Below are positions 43,711 to 51,509 of a stretch of DNA of 54,672 nucleotides, piece by piece. Each line of letters begins with the position of its first letter. Position 1 is the stretch's first letter. The notes below the pieces were generated by a model. That model was not told the origin of the DNA, ran no database searches, and saw only the letters and a list, made by a program, of their open reading frames with translations. This DNA comes from Clostridia bacterium (GTDB lineage: Bacteria; Bacillota; Clostridia; Christensenellales; Aristaeellaceae): NCBI GenBank assembly GCA_017433405.1, contig JAFRHH010000067.1, positions 1 to 54,672 of the forward strand. Reading direction: 5' to 3'. The position numbers were made by a program, and so were the translations under genes.

Positions 43711-45066
43711 TTAAGCTTCGCTGTTCCCGGACGCATGGTATTTCCTGTTGGCAGCATGAAAACAAATCAGGCACAGAATGACCTGCAGAATCGTAGAACA
43801 GGGCGTAGCAAGACCGATATGGAACATGGATACCGGTGTCTCACGGCTCATCAGGAAAGCAACAGGGATGCGTACCCCAAAAGCTCCGATGATACCCTGG
43901 ATCATGACAAACCGGGTCATACCCAGACCGTTGAAAAAGCCAATAAAGCAAAACAGAAAACAAGTCAGGAGACAGTCAATGGCATAGGCTTTAAGGTAAT
44001 CCGCCGCTGCTGCAATGACTTGGATATCATTGGAGAAGACTGCGGAGAGCAGATTCCCTCGCCAGAATGTGACTGCGAACATAACGACAGCGAGCATCGC
44101 CGAAACGCCAATGGCGTAGCCGAGGGCTTTCCTTGCACGTAGATACTTGCCTGCTCCGATGTTCTGGGCCACAAACGCCGCCATGGCCTGCATAAAAGCA
44201 GATGGGATCAGCATGATAAAGCCGCAAACCCTCTCGGCAACACCGATGCCAGCCGAGGGGATGAGGCCCAGTCCGTTTACGATAGCCAGTAACACCAGGA
44301 AGGATATCCCCACCAGAAGATCCTGTAGGGCAATGGGCAGTCCCAGAGACGTTACCTTTCTGACAATAGGCCTGCGGAAGCGGATGCTCTTGAGGCTGAA
44401 CAGGAAGGGCAGTTCTTTTTTTCGAAGAAACAGCAATGATATGACCACGCTGACCGCCTGGGCAAATACCGTGGCAATTGCTGCGCCTGCCGTCCCCATC
44501 CTGAACACAGCGACCAGCAGCAGATCCCCGGCAATGTTAAACACACATGCGATCAGAACTGTCATCAGGGGCGTCCGGGAATCTCCGATCCCCCTGAAAA
44601 TGCTTCCGATCAGATTGTATGCGATGATGAAAACGGAACCGATCCCGCAGATACGGATATAGGACGAAGTCGCGTCAAATGCTTCCTCCGGCGCATTCAT
44701 TAAGCTGCTCAGCTGTCCGGAAAGGAGCGGGACAAGGAGTGTCAACGCAACGGCAATCAGTCCAAACAGGCAGATGCTACTCCCCACAACCTCTCCGCCG
44801 TCCCGCCCTCTTCCTTCACCGATCCGCTGGCCAAGCAGAATTGTCGTGCCCATGGCGAAGCTGGTGACGAGATTTGTGATGGTCATCATCATTTGGGAAC
44901 CGGTTGAAACGGCTGATACGTCCAGAGACTGGGCGAACTGACCAACAATCAGCAAATCCACCGCGCCGTACATCGACTGCAGAAACATCGCAAAGAACAC
45001 CGGCAGCATAAACTCGATGAGCGGCATTAGAATCTTGCCAGTGGTAAAGTCGTTTGTTTTACTCAT
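43711..45066 (-). CDS. MATE family efflux transporter (island copy)
   Basis: 451 residues from ATG 45066, behind GGAGGA. A longer frame runs through the leader to 45207. Twelve helices, with FMLPVFFAMFLQSMYGAVDL, AMGTTILLGQRIGEGRGRD and SIFRGIGDSRTPLM typical of NorM/DinF-like MATE pumps. Expected to expel drugs or toxic metabolites using a cation gradient. It is more AT-rich than its counterpart at 13.9 kb and flanked by gene debris, so it was probably acquired. Its leader holds a hairpin with a T run, suggesting attenuation control. Confidence 0.92.
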   Translation of the reverse strand: MSKTNDFTTGKILMPLIEFMLPVFFAMFLQSMYGAVDLLIVGQFAQSLDVSAVSTGSQMMMTITNLVTSFAMGTTILLGQRIGEGRGRDGGEVVGSSICLFGLIAVALTLLVPLLSGQLSSLMNAPEEAFDATSSYIRICGIGSVFIIAYNLIGSIFRGIGDSRTPLMTVLIACVFNIAGDLLLVAVFRMGTAGAAIATVFAQAVSVVISLLFLRKKELPFLFSLKSIRFRRPIVRKVTSLGLPIALQDLLVGISFLVLLAIVNGLGLIPSAGIGVAERVCGFIMLIPSAFMQAMAAFVAQNIGAGKYLRARKALGYAIGVSAMLAVVMFAVTFWRGNLLSAVFSNDIQVIAAAADYLKAYAIDCLLTCFLFCFIGFFNGLGMTRFVMIQGIIGAFGVRIPVAFLMSRETPVSMFHIGLATPCSTILQVILCLICFHAANRKYHASGNSEA

Positions 45067-45077
45067 TCCGTCCTCCA

Positions 45078-45128
45078 ACAAAAACGACCAGATAAGGCAC
45101 AGGCGTTTCAGCCCGCATCTTATCCGGT
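45078..45128 (-). promoter_or_regulatory. attenuator-like hairpin in MATE leader
   Basis: On the minus strand an imperfect stem (ACC-GATAAG type arms at 45087-45096 and 45119-45128) is followed by GTTTTTG, 12 bases before the MATE start. The stem overlaps an in-frame ATG (45135) that opens MIDRIRCGLKRLCLIWSFLL and reads through into MATE. This could be a leader peptide or an N-terminal extension. Confidence 0.5.
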
Positions 45129-45221
45129 CGATCATTTCCTGAGAATAATCCACCCTCCGATGAACAGGAATTATTGTAACACAATTTCTTAAAAAGTCAA
45201 TTTCCATTATGTTGAAGTGTC

Positions 45222-45374
45222 TTTATCTTTTCGCGAGGAGGTGATCTGGGCGTCGTAAACGGAATGCTCCTGAAGCACCGGGCCAAGCTGGAAGAGTGCC
45301 AGCGGACCATGGAGGAAGCTAAGGCAAAGAAGAAGCGGAAGCGGAAAACAACAAGGCCGCTCAGGCGCAGGTGA
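45222..45374 (+). pseudogene. basic-protein gene remnant with full-length Shine-Dalgarno
   Basis: AGGAGGTGATC at 45236-45246 is an 11-base match to the 16S rRNA tail, unusual in length. The frame that follows reads GVVNGMLLKHRAKLEECQRT and then a Lys/Arg-rich tail to TGA 45372-45374, but no start codon lies at normal distance. Probably debris of a phage or plasmid gene. Confidence 0.35.
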
Positions 45375-45401
45375 AAGAAATTCTCTTTTTTCTCCTTTAT
45401 C

Positions 45402-45599
45402 TCATATTAATATCGCCTTGATGCCCTTTGCGCTTCTGAGTGCGGCATCTTTGAAATGATTTCCGGGATTCAGTTCCCAGGTCACATCAAGGCCGAGCTG
45501 CGTGTAATGCGAGACGATCTGCTCGGTGTTATCCTGCACTGTTTTCAGGAAGTCGTTCCTGGTTTTTGCCTCTTTATCCCCGAGGGACAGATACGGAGA
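45402..45599 (-). pseudogene. C-terminal fragment of an alpha/beta-hydrolase
   Basis: The minus strand reads SPYLSLGDKEAKTRN, LGLDVTWELNPGNHF and then KDAALRSAKGIKAILI with stop at 45402-45404. These are the last ~65 residues of an esterase/prolyl-oligopeptidase-like hydrolase, including the region of the catalytic His (PGNHF). Homology stops abruptly at about 45600 and there is no start, so it is a truncated gene. Confidence 0.55.
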
Positions 45600-45688
45600 C
45601 GGATGAAGATCTGACCCTCGAGGAACGGGTCACCCGGCTGGAAAAGCGGGTGGCCATGCTGGAAGCATACGACGGTGCGGTCGGCTGA
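45600..45688 (+). pseudogene. coiled-coil gene tail
   Basis: DEDLTLEERVTRLEKRVAML and a short tail end at TGA 45686-45688. The heptad pattern indicates a coiled coil. No start codon; it abuts the hydrolase fragment. Possibly from a small phage protein. Confidence 0.3.
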
Positions 45689-45693
45689 CCGCT

Positions 45694-45730
45694 TGGCCTT
45701 GCAGAAATAATCTGCAGGGCCACTTTTTTC
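45694..45730 (+). terminator. intrinsic terminator
   Basis: GGCCTTGCAGA / TCTGCAGGGCC stem with one bulge, followed by six T. Confidence 0.8.
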
Positions 45731-45856
45731 GTTTTGGGGAGAAATACAGTGCTATATCTTTCATTTCTAATCCTGTTTTTCTGCTATGCACTGCTTTATC
45801 CTATAACCGTACCGAATGACCGGTACATACGAAACGACAAAACGGAGGAAAGAAAA

Positions 45857-46027
45857 ATGCTGCGTCTGCTTGGTATCCTGACCCTGGGGAACATGATCTT
45901 TGGTGGCCATCGCTGCCATTGCCATCATCATCGCTATGGCGGACTGGGCAGAGGCCTTCTGCTCGGTGCGCTGATCGGACTGTTTGCAAGTCGTGCGAAT
46001 CAGAATCGTACAGAAGAGTATGAATGA
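45857..46027 (+). CDS. small His/Gly-rich membrane protein
   Basis: 56 residues from ATG 45857, behind GGAGG; an upstream in-frame start at 45734 has no site. One hydrophobic N-terminus (MLRLLGILTLGNMIFGG), a metal-like cluster HRCHCHHHRYGG, then a Gly/Leu helix (LGRGLLLGALIGLFAS). The Cys/His cluster between two helices could bind a metal. Family not recognised. First of three tiny genes in a row. Confidence 0.6.
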   Translation: MLRLLGILTLGNMIFGGHRCHCHHHRYGGLGRGLLLGALIGLFASRANQNRTEEYE

Positions 46028-46037
46028 GAGAACTACA

Positions 46038-46238
46038 ATGGATAAGAAACTGTACAACACGTGGATGACAATCACTGCTCTGGTGTTGGGAATCATTGGT
46101 CTTGCTTTTATTTTGGTATCGATTTTTGATTCTGGGGCAGGAAGCTCCGTGCTTATCATAGGGTTGCTGTTCGTTGTAGTTGGAAACCTTTTTAATGTGA
46201 TTCGGATGCAACAGAACAGGAAGAACCAGGAGGGATAA
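46038..46238 (+). CDS. small two-helix membrane protein
   Basis: 66 residues from ATG 46038. Two hydrophobic helices (TITALVLGIIGLAFILVSIF, VLIIGLLFVVVGNLFNVI) with a basic C-terminus. The ribosome site is weak, so it may depend on the previous gene, 10 bases upstream. No family recognised. Confidence 0.6.
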   Translation: MDKKLYNTWMTITALVLGIIGLAFILVSIFDSGAGSSVLIIGLLFVVVGNLFNVIRMQQNRKNQEG

Positions 46239-46241
46239 TCT

Positions 46242-46391
46242 GTGTTTGAGTATAGAGTTGAAGTTTATGCTGTTCGTCAGGCTGAAGCTGAAATGAACCG
46301 TATGGCTGCTGATGGCTGGCGTGTTGTTGCAGTTTCACCCAATATTGCTATGAGTCATGGATTGGTAGTGACTTTCGAACGGCAGAAATGA
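46242..46391 (+). CDS. DUF4177 small protein
   Basis: 49 residues from GTG 46242, with AGGAGG at 46228-46233, three bases after the preceding stop. The sequence FEYRVEVYAVRQAEAEMNRM, AADGWRVVAVSPN and GLVVTFERQK has the DUF4177 pattern: two strands, a helix and LN..gxGWel-type turn, and a final strand ending VTFER. Cytoplasmic, function unknown. Shortness and the GTG start make it easy to miss. Confidence 0.75.
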   Translation: MFEYRVEVYAVRQAEAEMNRMAADGWRVVAVSPNIAMSHGLVVTFERQK

Positions 46392-46438
46392 CCAGCACCC
46401 GTAATAACAGAAGCGGGGACAGACTTTCATATATTGGG

Positions 46439-46472
46439 GGCAGGAGCCATTTTCCGCTCCCGCCTTTATTTT
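46439..46472 (+). terminator. intrinsic terminator
   Basis: GGCAGGAGC / GCTCCCGCC stem with one mismatch followed by TTTATTTT, closing the three small genes. Confidence 0.75.
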
Positions 46473-46554
46473 GTAAGGAGTTATGAAGCAATCCATGGGA
46501 CCGCTTTTTTGTTTTTGGGACTGATAATGTAAACACTGTCGAAACAGGAAACGC

Positions 46555-46583
46555 TTGACTTTACTTGCTTTCCGTAGTATAGT
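46555..46583 (+). promoter_or_regulatory. strong promoter of leader ORF and methyltransferase
   Basis: TTGACT (46555-46560), exact 17-base spacer, TATAGT (46578-46583). Confidence 0.8.
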
Positions 46584-46616
46584 GAGCGCAATCTTTTTCG
46601 GAAAGGAGCTCTTCTC

Positions 46617-46715
46617 ATGAACCGGTTCGAATTTGTTGCCGTACTGCCCGCGAACACTGTGGAACATGTCCGCACTATCGTCGTATCCGATTGTCGGAAG
46701 TTCAGAGAAGAGTAG
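46617..46715 (+). CDS. 32-residue leader peptide candidate
   Basis: ATG 46617 follows AAGGAG (46603-46608) at ideal distance. The peptide begins MNRFEFVAVLPANTVEHV and ends RKFREE before TAG 46713-46715. It sits between a strong promoter and a strong terminator, with a methyltransferase gene beyond. This is the layout of ribosome-mediated attenuators before antibiotic-response genes, where stalling on the leader lets transcription pass the terminator. No known arrest motif is recognised. It could instead be an independent small protein. Confidence 0.6.
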   Translation: MNRFEFVAVLPANTVEHVRTIVVSDCRKFREE

Positions 46716-46741
46716 TTGGTATATCCATATCAATCAACCAG

Positions 46742-46772
46742 CCGCTTATCTCTGACAGATAAGTGGTTTTTT
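46742..46772 (+). terminator. terminator/attenuator before methyltransferase
   Basis: 10-bp stem (46742-46751 with 46757-46766, one G-T wobble), 5-base loop, six T. It lies 26 bases after the leader ORF and 31 before the methyltransferase start. Confidence 0.85.
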
Positions 46773-46803
46773 GATATCATTTCAGAAGGGAGTGAACCCA
46801 GCC

Positions 46804-47616
46804 ATGCGCGAAGCAACCGAAACGATCCGTACTTACTACAACGCCAATCCCCGGAAGGAATGGGACCGCCTGATGAAAAAGCACCCGTATGAGAAATATA
46901 TCACGGTCCATGTCATGGACCGGTACATTCAGCCGGGCTGCAGTATTCTGGATATCGGCGGCGGGCCGGGTCATTACTCCATCCATTACGCGAAGCAGGG
47001 GCATCCGGTAACGCTGCTGGACCTGAGCGATGAGAACGTGCGTTTCGCGAAGAAGAAAGCCAGGCAGTACGGCGTGAAGATCACCGCCCTGCAGGGTAAC
47101 GCGCTGGACCTTTCCCGATTCCCCGATGAATCGTTTGACACTGTTTTCCTGATGGGCCCGCTGTACCACCTGATGAATGAGGAGAGCAGAATTCGTGCGA
47201 TTCAGGAGGCAAAGCGAGTGCTGAAACCAGACGGATATCTGTTCAGCAGTTTTATTCTCATGTTCGGCGGCGTGATTTACGGCTTGCGGGAACTGGAAGA
47301 AACAATCCTGATGCCGAGAGAACAGCAGTATTTTGAAGTGGCCGCTAAAGATGAAAGCCTGGCATTTGACGCGTTTACCTATTCATATATGACCACAGTC
47401 CGGGATGCGGAACAACTGCTGGCTTCCGTTCCCGGACTGAAGACGGAGACTGTTTTCGGCCAGGAGAGCATCCTCGCTCCGTATAAGAATGAACTGGCAA
47501 AGCAACCAAAAAAGATCCGGATGGCATGGTATGAATACGCGCTGCGGTTTTGTGAGAAGCGCGAATACCTGACACACACGGAACATCTAATGATCGTGTC
47601 AAAAAAGGATTTGTGA
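46804..47616 (+). CDS. class I SAM-dependent methyltransferase
   Basis: 270 residues from ATG 46804, behind GAAGGGA; ATG 46771 falls in the terminator. The Rossmann core is standard: ILDIGGGPGHYSIHYAKQGH (motif I), VTLLDLSDENV, ITALQGNALDL, FDTVFLMGPLYHL, AKRVLKPDGYLF. Small-molecule methyltransferases of this type include resistance and natural-product enzymes; the substrate is unknown. The upstream leader and attenuator suggest induction by some compound. First of the accessory modifier genes. Confidence 0.88.
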   Translation: MREATETIRTYYNANPRKEWDRLMKKHPYEKYITVHVMDRYIQPGCSILDIGGGPGHYSIHYAKQGHPVTLLDLSDENVRFAKKKARQYGVKITALQGNALDLSRFPDESFDTVFLMGPLYHLMNEESRIRAIQEAKRVLKPDGYLFSSFILMFGGVIYGLRELEETILMPREQQYFEVAAKDESLAFDAFTYSYMTTVRDAEQLLASVPGLKTETVFGQESILAPYKNELAKQPKKIRMAWYEYALRFCEKREYLTHTEHLMIVSKKDL

Positions 47617-47647
47617 CAACGGCAGATTCGTAATGGAGGAAGCAGAC

Positions 47648-48193
47648 ATGAAATACAGCAAAACAGTCGTCCTTAAGAATGGCAGGACTTGTATCATAAG
47701 GAACGGAACACGGCAGGATGCGCAGGGTGTATGGGACAATTTCGTTCTTACCCATGGGGAGACGGAATACCTGACGACCTATCCTGAAGAAGTAACCTTC
47801 ACCCTGGAACAGGAAGAAGCATACCTGAAACAGAAAGAAGAAAGTGACCGGGACGCGGCTCTGCTGGCTGAGGTCGACGGGAAGGTTGTCGGAACGGCAG
47901 GCGTAGACAGCCTCAATGCGGCGGAAAAAACGAGACACCGGGCTCATTTCGGCATCAGTATCGCAAAAGCCTGGTGGGGACTCGGCATCGGCCGCGCATT
48001 GACAGAGGCCTGTATCGAATGCGCCCGGGAGGCCGGATATCTTCAGCTGGAGCTGGAAGTTGTCGCGGTCAACCATCGAGCGGTGGAACTGTACAAAAGT
48101 GTAGGATTTATCGAGTATGGCAGAAATCCCAAGGGATTCCTATCACGGAACAGCGGTTGGCAGGAAAATGTACTCATGAGGCTGGAATTGTAA
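47648..48193 (+). CDS. GNAT family N-acetyltransferase
   Basis: 181 residues from ATG 47648, behind GGAGGAAG, 31 bases after the methyltransferase. Acetyl-CoA site FGISIAKAWWGLGIGRALTE fits motif A (Q/RxxGxG/A). Then LELEVVAVNHRAVELYKSVG, FIEYGRN. It resembles the ribosomal/small-molecule GNATs with a FTLEQEEAYLK helix. Acetyl acceptor unknown. Confidence 0.88.
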   Translation: MKYSKTVVLKNGRTCIIRNGTRQDAQGVWDNFVLTHGETEYLTTYPEEVTFTLEQEEAYLKQKEESDRDAALLAEVDGKVVGTAGVDSLNAAEKTRHRAHFGISIAKAWWGLGIGRALTEACIECAREAGYLQLELEVVAVNHRAVELYKSVGFIEYGRNPKGFLSRNSGWQENVLMRLEL

Positions 48194-48212
48194 GCTGGAG
48201 GATATTGGATAT

Positions 48213-48731
48213 ATGAAACTGATCGAACCAACTATGGAATACAGCGAACAGATTCGGGCATACCGGCAGGAGTTCCTGGACAGCGGAGATTCTATGGACG
48301 GTACCGGTGGACTCAGAAAATTCGACGATCCGCAGGAATGGATTGATTTCCTGGTCAGGCATAAGGACCCGAAGACGGTGCCGGAAGGACGGGTTCCATC
48401 AACACAGTTTATCTTTGTGAGGGATGAGGATCAAAAGATCGTCGGAATGATCGATATCAGACACCGGCTGAATGAATTTCTGGAGAATTACGGAGGACAT
48501 ATCGGCTATTCCGTCGCTCCAAGCGAACGGCACAAAGGCTACGCGACGCAGATGCTGAAAGCCGTGCTCCCGGTGTGTAGGGAGCTTGGCATCGACAAAG
48601 TGCTGATCACCTGCATCAAGGGAAACGAGGGCAGCAAAAGGACGATCCTGCACAACGGCGGCATATACGATTCCACAGTATATGAGCCGGATGAGATGAT
48701 CGAGCTGGAAAAGTACTGGATCACGCTTTGA
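48213..48731 (+). CDS. GNAT family N-acetyltransferase
   Basis: 172 residues after GGAGGA, 19 bases past the previous gene. Motifs: FVRDEDQKIVGMIDIRHRLN, HIGYSVAPSERHKGYATQML (acetyl-CoA loop), LGIDKVLITCIKGNEGSKRT, ILHNGGIYDST. Same subgroup as the N-terminal half of the fusion at 52.2 kb (IGY-V-PSER-KGYAT). Substrate unknown. Confidence 0.9.
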   Translation: MKLIEPTMEYSEQIRAYRQEFLDSGDSMDGTGGLRKFDDPQEWIDFLVRHKDPKTVPEGRVPSTQFIFVRDEDQKIVGMIDIRHRLNEFLENYGGHIGYSVAPSERHKGYATQMLKAVLPVCRELGIDKVLITCIKGNEGSKRTILHNGGIYDSTVYEPDEMIELEKYWITL

Positions 48732-48773
48732 AGGCTGATAACCGGGCAGTTTTACAGGAGGTGCTTTTAGCAA

Positions 48774-49571
48774 ATGCCAATCAACCAGGGCAAGGAATGG
48801 ACATTCAATATCGTAGCAGACGAGTATGAAAGGATCCGGCCCGGTTATCCGGATGAACTGTATAAGACGTTGTTTGCGTATGCTCAGCTTGACGCTTCGA
48901 GTTGCGCCATGGAAGTCGGTATCGGCGGAGGTCAGGCGACATTGCCTGTTCTGAAGACCGGCTGCGCATTGACTGCTGTGGAATATGGAGATCAGCTTGC
49001 GCAGTTGTGTCGGGAGAAGTTCAGCGATTATCCTCGTTTTTCTGTGATCACCGGCAAATTCGAGGACGCCGATCTTCCGGAGGTTGCATTTGAGCTGGTC
49101 TATTCGGCGTCTGCGTTTCACTGGATACCGGAAGAGATCGGTTATCCAAAGGCGTTCCATATCCTGAAGTCATGCGGCGTCTTTGCCCGGTTTGCCAATC
49201 ATCCGTATCAGGCAAAGGATAATCCAGTGCTTTTCGAAGAAATCCAGAATGCTTACGCCAAATACTATTATCCCTATTACAAAAAGCAGCCGGGAAAGCT
49301 TAGTGAATACACCGAAGAACAGGCTGCGGCAAGAGCAGCAATTGCAGACAAATACGGATTTACGGATACACGGTATGTGCTGTTTCACAGAATACGGACT
49401 CTTTCAGCGGCTGAATACAGAAGGCTGATAGGCACATATTCCGATCATATCACGATCGAAGAAAGCATCCGTGAACGCTTTTTCGATGCGATCGAAGATG
49501 CAATCAACCGGCACGGTGGATCCATCTCGATCTTTGACACCATTGATTTGCAAATGGCAAGGAAACCGTAA
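48774..49571 (+). CDS. class I SAM-dependent methyltransferase
   Basis: 265 residues after CAGGAGG. TFNIVADEYERIRPGYPDEL, then motif I AMEVGIGGGQATLPVLKTG, VEYGDQLAQL, FEDADLPEVAFELVYSASAF (HWIPEE). This is the trans-aconitate/ubiquinone-like small-molecule methyltransferase subgroup that begins with a YD-RPGYP motif. The C-terminal ~90 residues form a helical cap. Substrate unknown. Confidence 0.88.
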   Translation: MPINQGKEWTFNIVADEYERIRPGYPDELYKTLFAYAQLDASSCAMEVGIGGGQATLPVLKTGCALTAVEYGDQLAQLCREKFSDYPRFSVITGKFEDADLPEVAFELVYSASAFHWIPEEIGYPKAFHILKSCGVFARFANHPYQAKDNPVLFEEIQNAYAKYYYPYYKKQPGKLSEYTEEQAAARAAIADKYGFTDTRYVLFHRIRTLSAAEYRRLIGTYSDHITIEESIRERFFDAIEDAINRHGGSISIFDTIDLQMARKP

Positions 49572-49624
49572 GCCGCTGCGAAGCAGATTGGAATGGCATT
49601 CTTGTTCGGACAGGAGGCAACTGA

Positions 49625-50179
49625 ATGCAGAGAGTTATAAAAGCAATGGAACAGAAATACCTTCAAGCATCTCTGGAAATGGTAGAGGATGTGTTTGCCA
49701 AATGGGACAGCCCTGAAGAAGGAAAGACGGTCCGGTCTCTTGTTGAGGAGATTCGTGCGAAGAAGTATCATGTACCGGAACTGGAACTGATCATGGTAAA
49801 TGAGGACGATCTTATTCTCGGATATGTTATGTTTTCAAGATTCCATATCGAGGGACGGTATGAAGATGAACTGCTGATCCTGACGCCGGTCGCTGTCCGG
49901 ACGGAGTATCAGCGGCAGCATATCTCAAAGGAATTGATTGAATACGGTTTTAGGAGAGCTGTTGAACTCGGATACAAAGCGGTCCTTGTAGAAGGTAACC
50001 CCAAGAACTACAATCCGAGAGGATTCGTCACTTCAGCCGATCACAGGATTATAGCCGGACCGAATATTCATCTTCCGCATGTTTCATGCCTGATGATTAA
50101 AGAGTTGGTCAGAGGAGCACTGGATCACATTCATGGAGAAGTTGATTATTCGTTCTACAACACACTTCATGAGGGGTGA
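49625..50179 (+). CDS. GNAT family N-acetyltransferase (YhbS-like)
   Basis: 184 residues after CAGGAGG. Acetyl-CoA loop LTPVAVRTEYQRQHISKELI, then AVELGYKAVLVEGNPKNYNP, RGFVTSADHRI. The NPKNYNPRGF block is typical of YhbS-like GNATs, which are commonly encoded in mobile or accessory clusters. Substrate unknown. The next gene starts six bases later. Confidence 0.88.
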   Translation: MQRVIKAMEQKYLQASLEMVEDVFAKWDSPEEGKTVRSLVEEIRAKKYHVPELELIMVNEDDLILGYVMFSRFHIEGRYEDELLILTPVAVRTEYQRQHISKELIEYGFRRAVELGYKAVLVEGNPKNYNPRGFVTSADHRIIAGPNIHLPHVSCLMIKELVRGALDHIHGEVDYSFYNTLHEG

Positions 50180-50185
50180 CAGAAG

Positions 50186-50551
50186 ATGGCATCAAGCAAG
50201 GAATATCTGGATTTTATCCTGGAACAGCTTTCTGGGTTGGAAGGAATCACTTTTAAGCCGATGATGGGAGAATACATCCTATATATGCATGACCGGATTT
50301 TTGGTGGGATCTATGACGACCGGTTTTTGGTCAAACTGACAAAATCGGCAGTTGCCATGATGCCGGACGCGGACCGGGAACTGCCTTATGAAGGAGCGAA
50401 AGAGATGCTGCTGGTGGATAACGTCGACAGCCGCGAGTTCCTTATGGAACTGCTGACCGCGATGTATGACGAATTGCCTATGCCCAAGCAGAAGAAAAAA
50501 GCATCAGGAGGACAGCATGCTGGATATCCAGGCCGGAAAGAAAGGCTTTGA
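50186..50551 (+). CDS. TfoX N-terminal-domain protein
   Basis: 121 residues, six bases after the GNAT gene. FILEQLSGLEGITFKPMMGE, YILYMHDRIFGGIYDDRFLV, KLTKSA and LPYEGAKEMLLVDNVD match the TfoX/Sxy N-terminal domain. In gammaproteobacteria TfoX turns on competence genes. Stand-alone N-terminal domains in Bacillota have no known role. The last 12 residues overlap the start of the next gene and look non-conserved, so the stop may have been shifted. Confidence 0.85.
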   Translation: MASSKEYLDFILEQLSGLEGITFKPMMGEYILYMHDRIFGGIYDDRFLVKLTKSAVAMMPDADRELPYEGAKEMLLVDNVDSREFLMELLTAMYDELPMPKQKKKASGGQHAGYPGRKERL

Positions 50552-51509
50552 CACCTTCGGGGCGGTGCTCGTCCATGACGGGGAGATCCTGGAAGAAGCG
50601 GAGAATACGGCAGACTGGGAGAAAGGGATCTTCGGTCATGCTGAATTCAACGTGGTTCATAAATGCGCGAACCGGTATTCTGATCCAATCCTGAAGGAGT
50701 CCGTGCTGTATACCAGCTGCGCTCCCTGCGAACGCTGCCTTTGCGCGATCGCATCCCTGGGAGTTGAAAATGTCGTCTTCGGCGTTTCCTATGAAGAATT
50801 CTCAAAGCTGACGCCAAACGATGCGGTCCCGGTGGACAGGGAGGGCCTGCTCGAAAAGCTTGGTATCCGGATGAAACTGACCGGGCCAGTTCTTGAAGAA
50901 GAAGGCATGCATGTATTTGAATGGTGGGGCGGCGAATACCGCCCGTTGAAGGACCTGATTGCAGAAATGGCTGAGGTCAGAAGGAACAATGGATATACGA
51001 GACCCATAGCAGTTAACGAAGGATATATTTGCAAGATCGCCTCACTGGAGGAAATGAATCAGAAATGGGATTATGAAATCCGGCAGCATCCTGAAACGGA
51101 AAACTGGACTGTCTGGAAAAGTGAAGCAATCGAAGGGTTCCGGTCAGGACGCTCTGTTCCATATTACGGCATCCTTGACGGGACGGTGATCTGTGAAGCA
51201 ACCGCAGTGCTTTCTCCTGACCTTCCGCAAGACGGTTTCAAAACAGAGGGAAATGCGGTTGAACTGTGTGCTTTTCGAACAATCAAAGCGTACCAGGGAA
51301 AGGGATATTTCTCAAAACTAATGGATTTTATGCAGAAAGACCTGAAACAAAAAGGATACACCAGGGTTGTGGTTGGCGTAGAACCGGAAGGGAAGCTTAA
51401 CAAAGCGATTTATCATCATTGGGGATTCACGGAACATATCGCTACCGGAACCGAGACTTATCCGGACGGAACAGTGATTAGGGTGGAGTTTTATGGGAAA
51501 CTGCTTTGA
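50517..51509 (+). CDS. CDA-fold deaminase fused to GNAT acetyltransferase
   Basis: 330 residues from ATG 50517, behind AGGAGG, inside the end of the TfoX-domain gene. Residues ~1-150 are a cytidine-deaminase-fold domain with catalytic HAE (41-43) and zinc ligands in SCAPCERC (C71, C74). Residues ~165-330 are a GNAT domain (LDGTVICEATAVL, FRTIKAYQGKGYFSKLMDFM, VVVGVEPEGKLNKAIYHHWG). Known: CDA enzymes deaminate amino groups of pyrimidines or related rings; GNATs acetylate amines. Inferred: the fusion handles one nucleobase-like or drug-like substrate by two chemistries. Both active sites look intact. Confidence 0.85.
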   Translation: MLDIQAGKKGFDTFGAVLVHDGEILEEAENTADWEKGIFGHAEFNVVHKCANRYSDPILKESVLYTSCAPCERCLCAIASLGVENVVFGVSYEEFSKLTPNDAVPVDREGLLEKLGIRMKLTGPVLEEEGMHVFEWWGGEYRPLKDLIAEMAEVRRNNGYTRPIAVNEGYICKIASLEEMNQKWDYEIRQHPETENWTVWKSEAIEGFRSGRSVPYYGILDGTVICEATAVLSPDLPQDGFKTEGNAVELCAFRTIKAYQGKGYFSKLMDFMQKDLKQKGYTRVVVGVEPEGKLNKAIYHHWGFTEHIATGTETYPDGTVIRVEFYGKLL

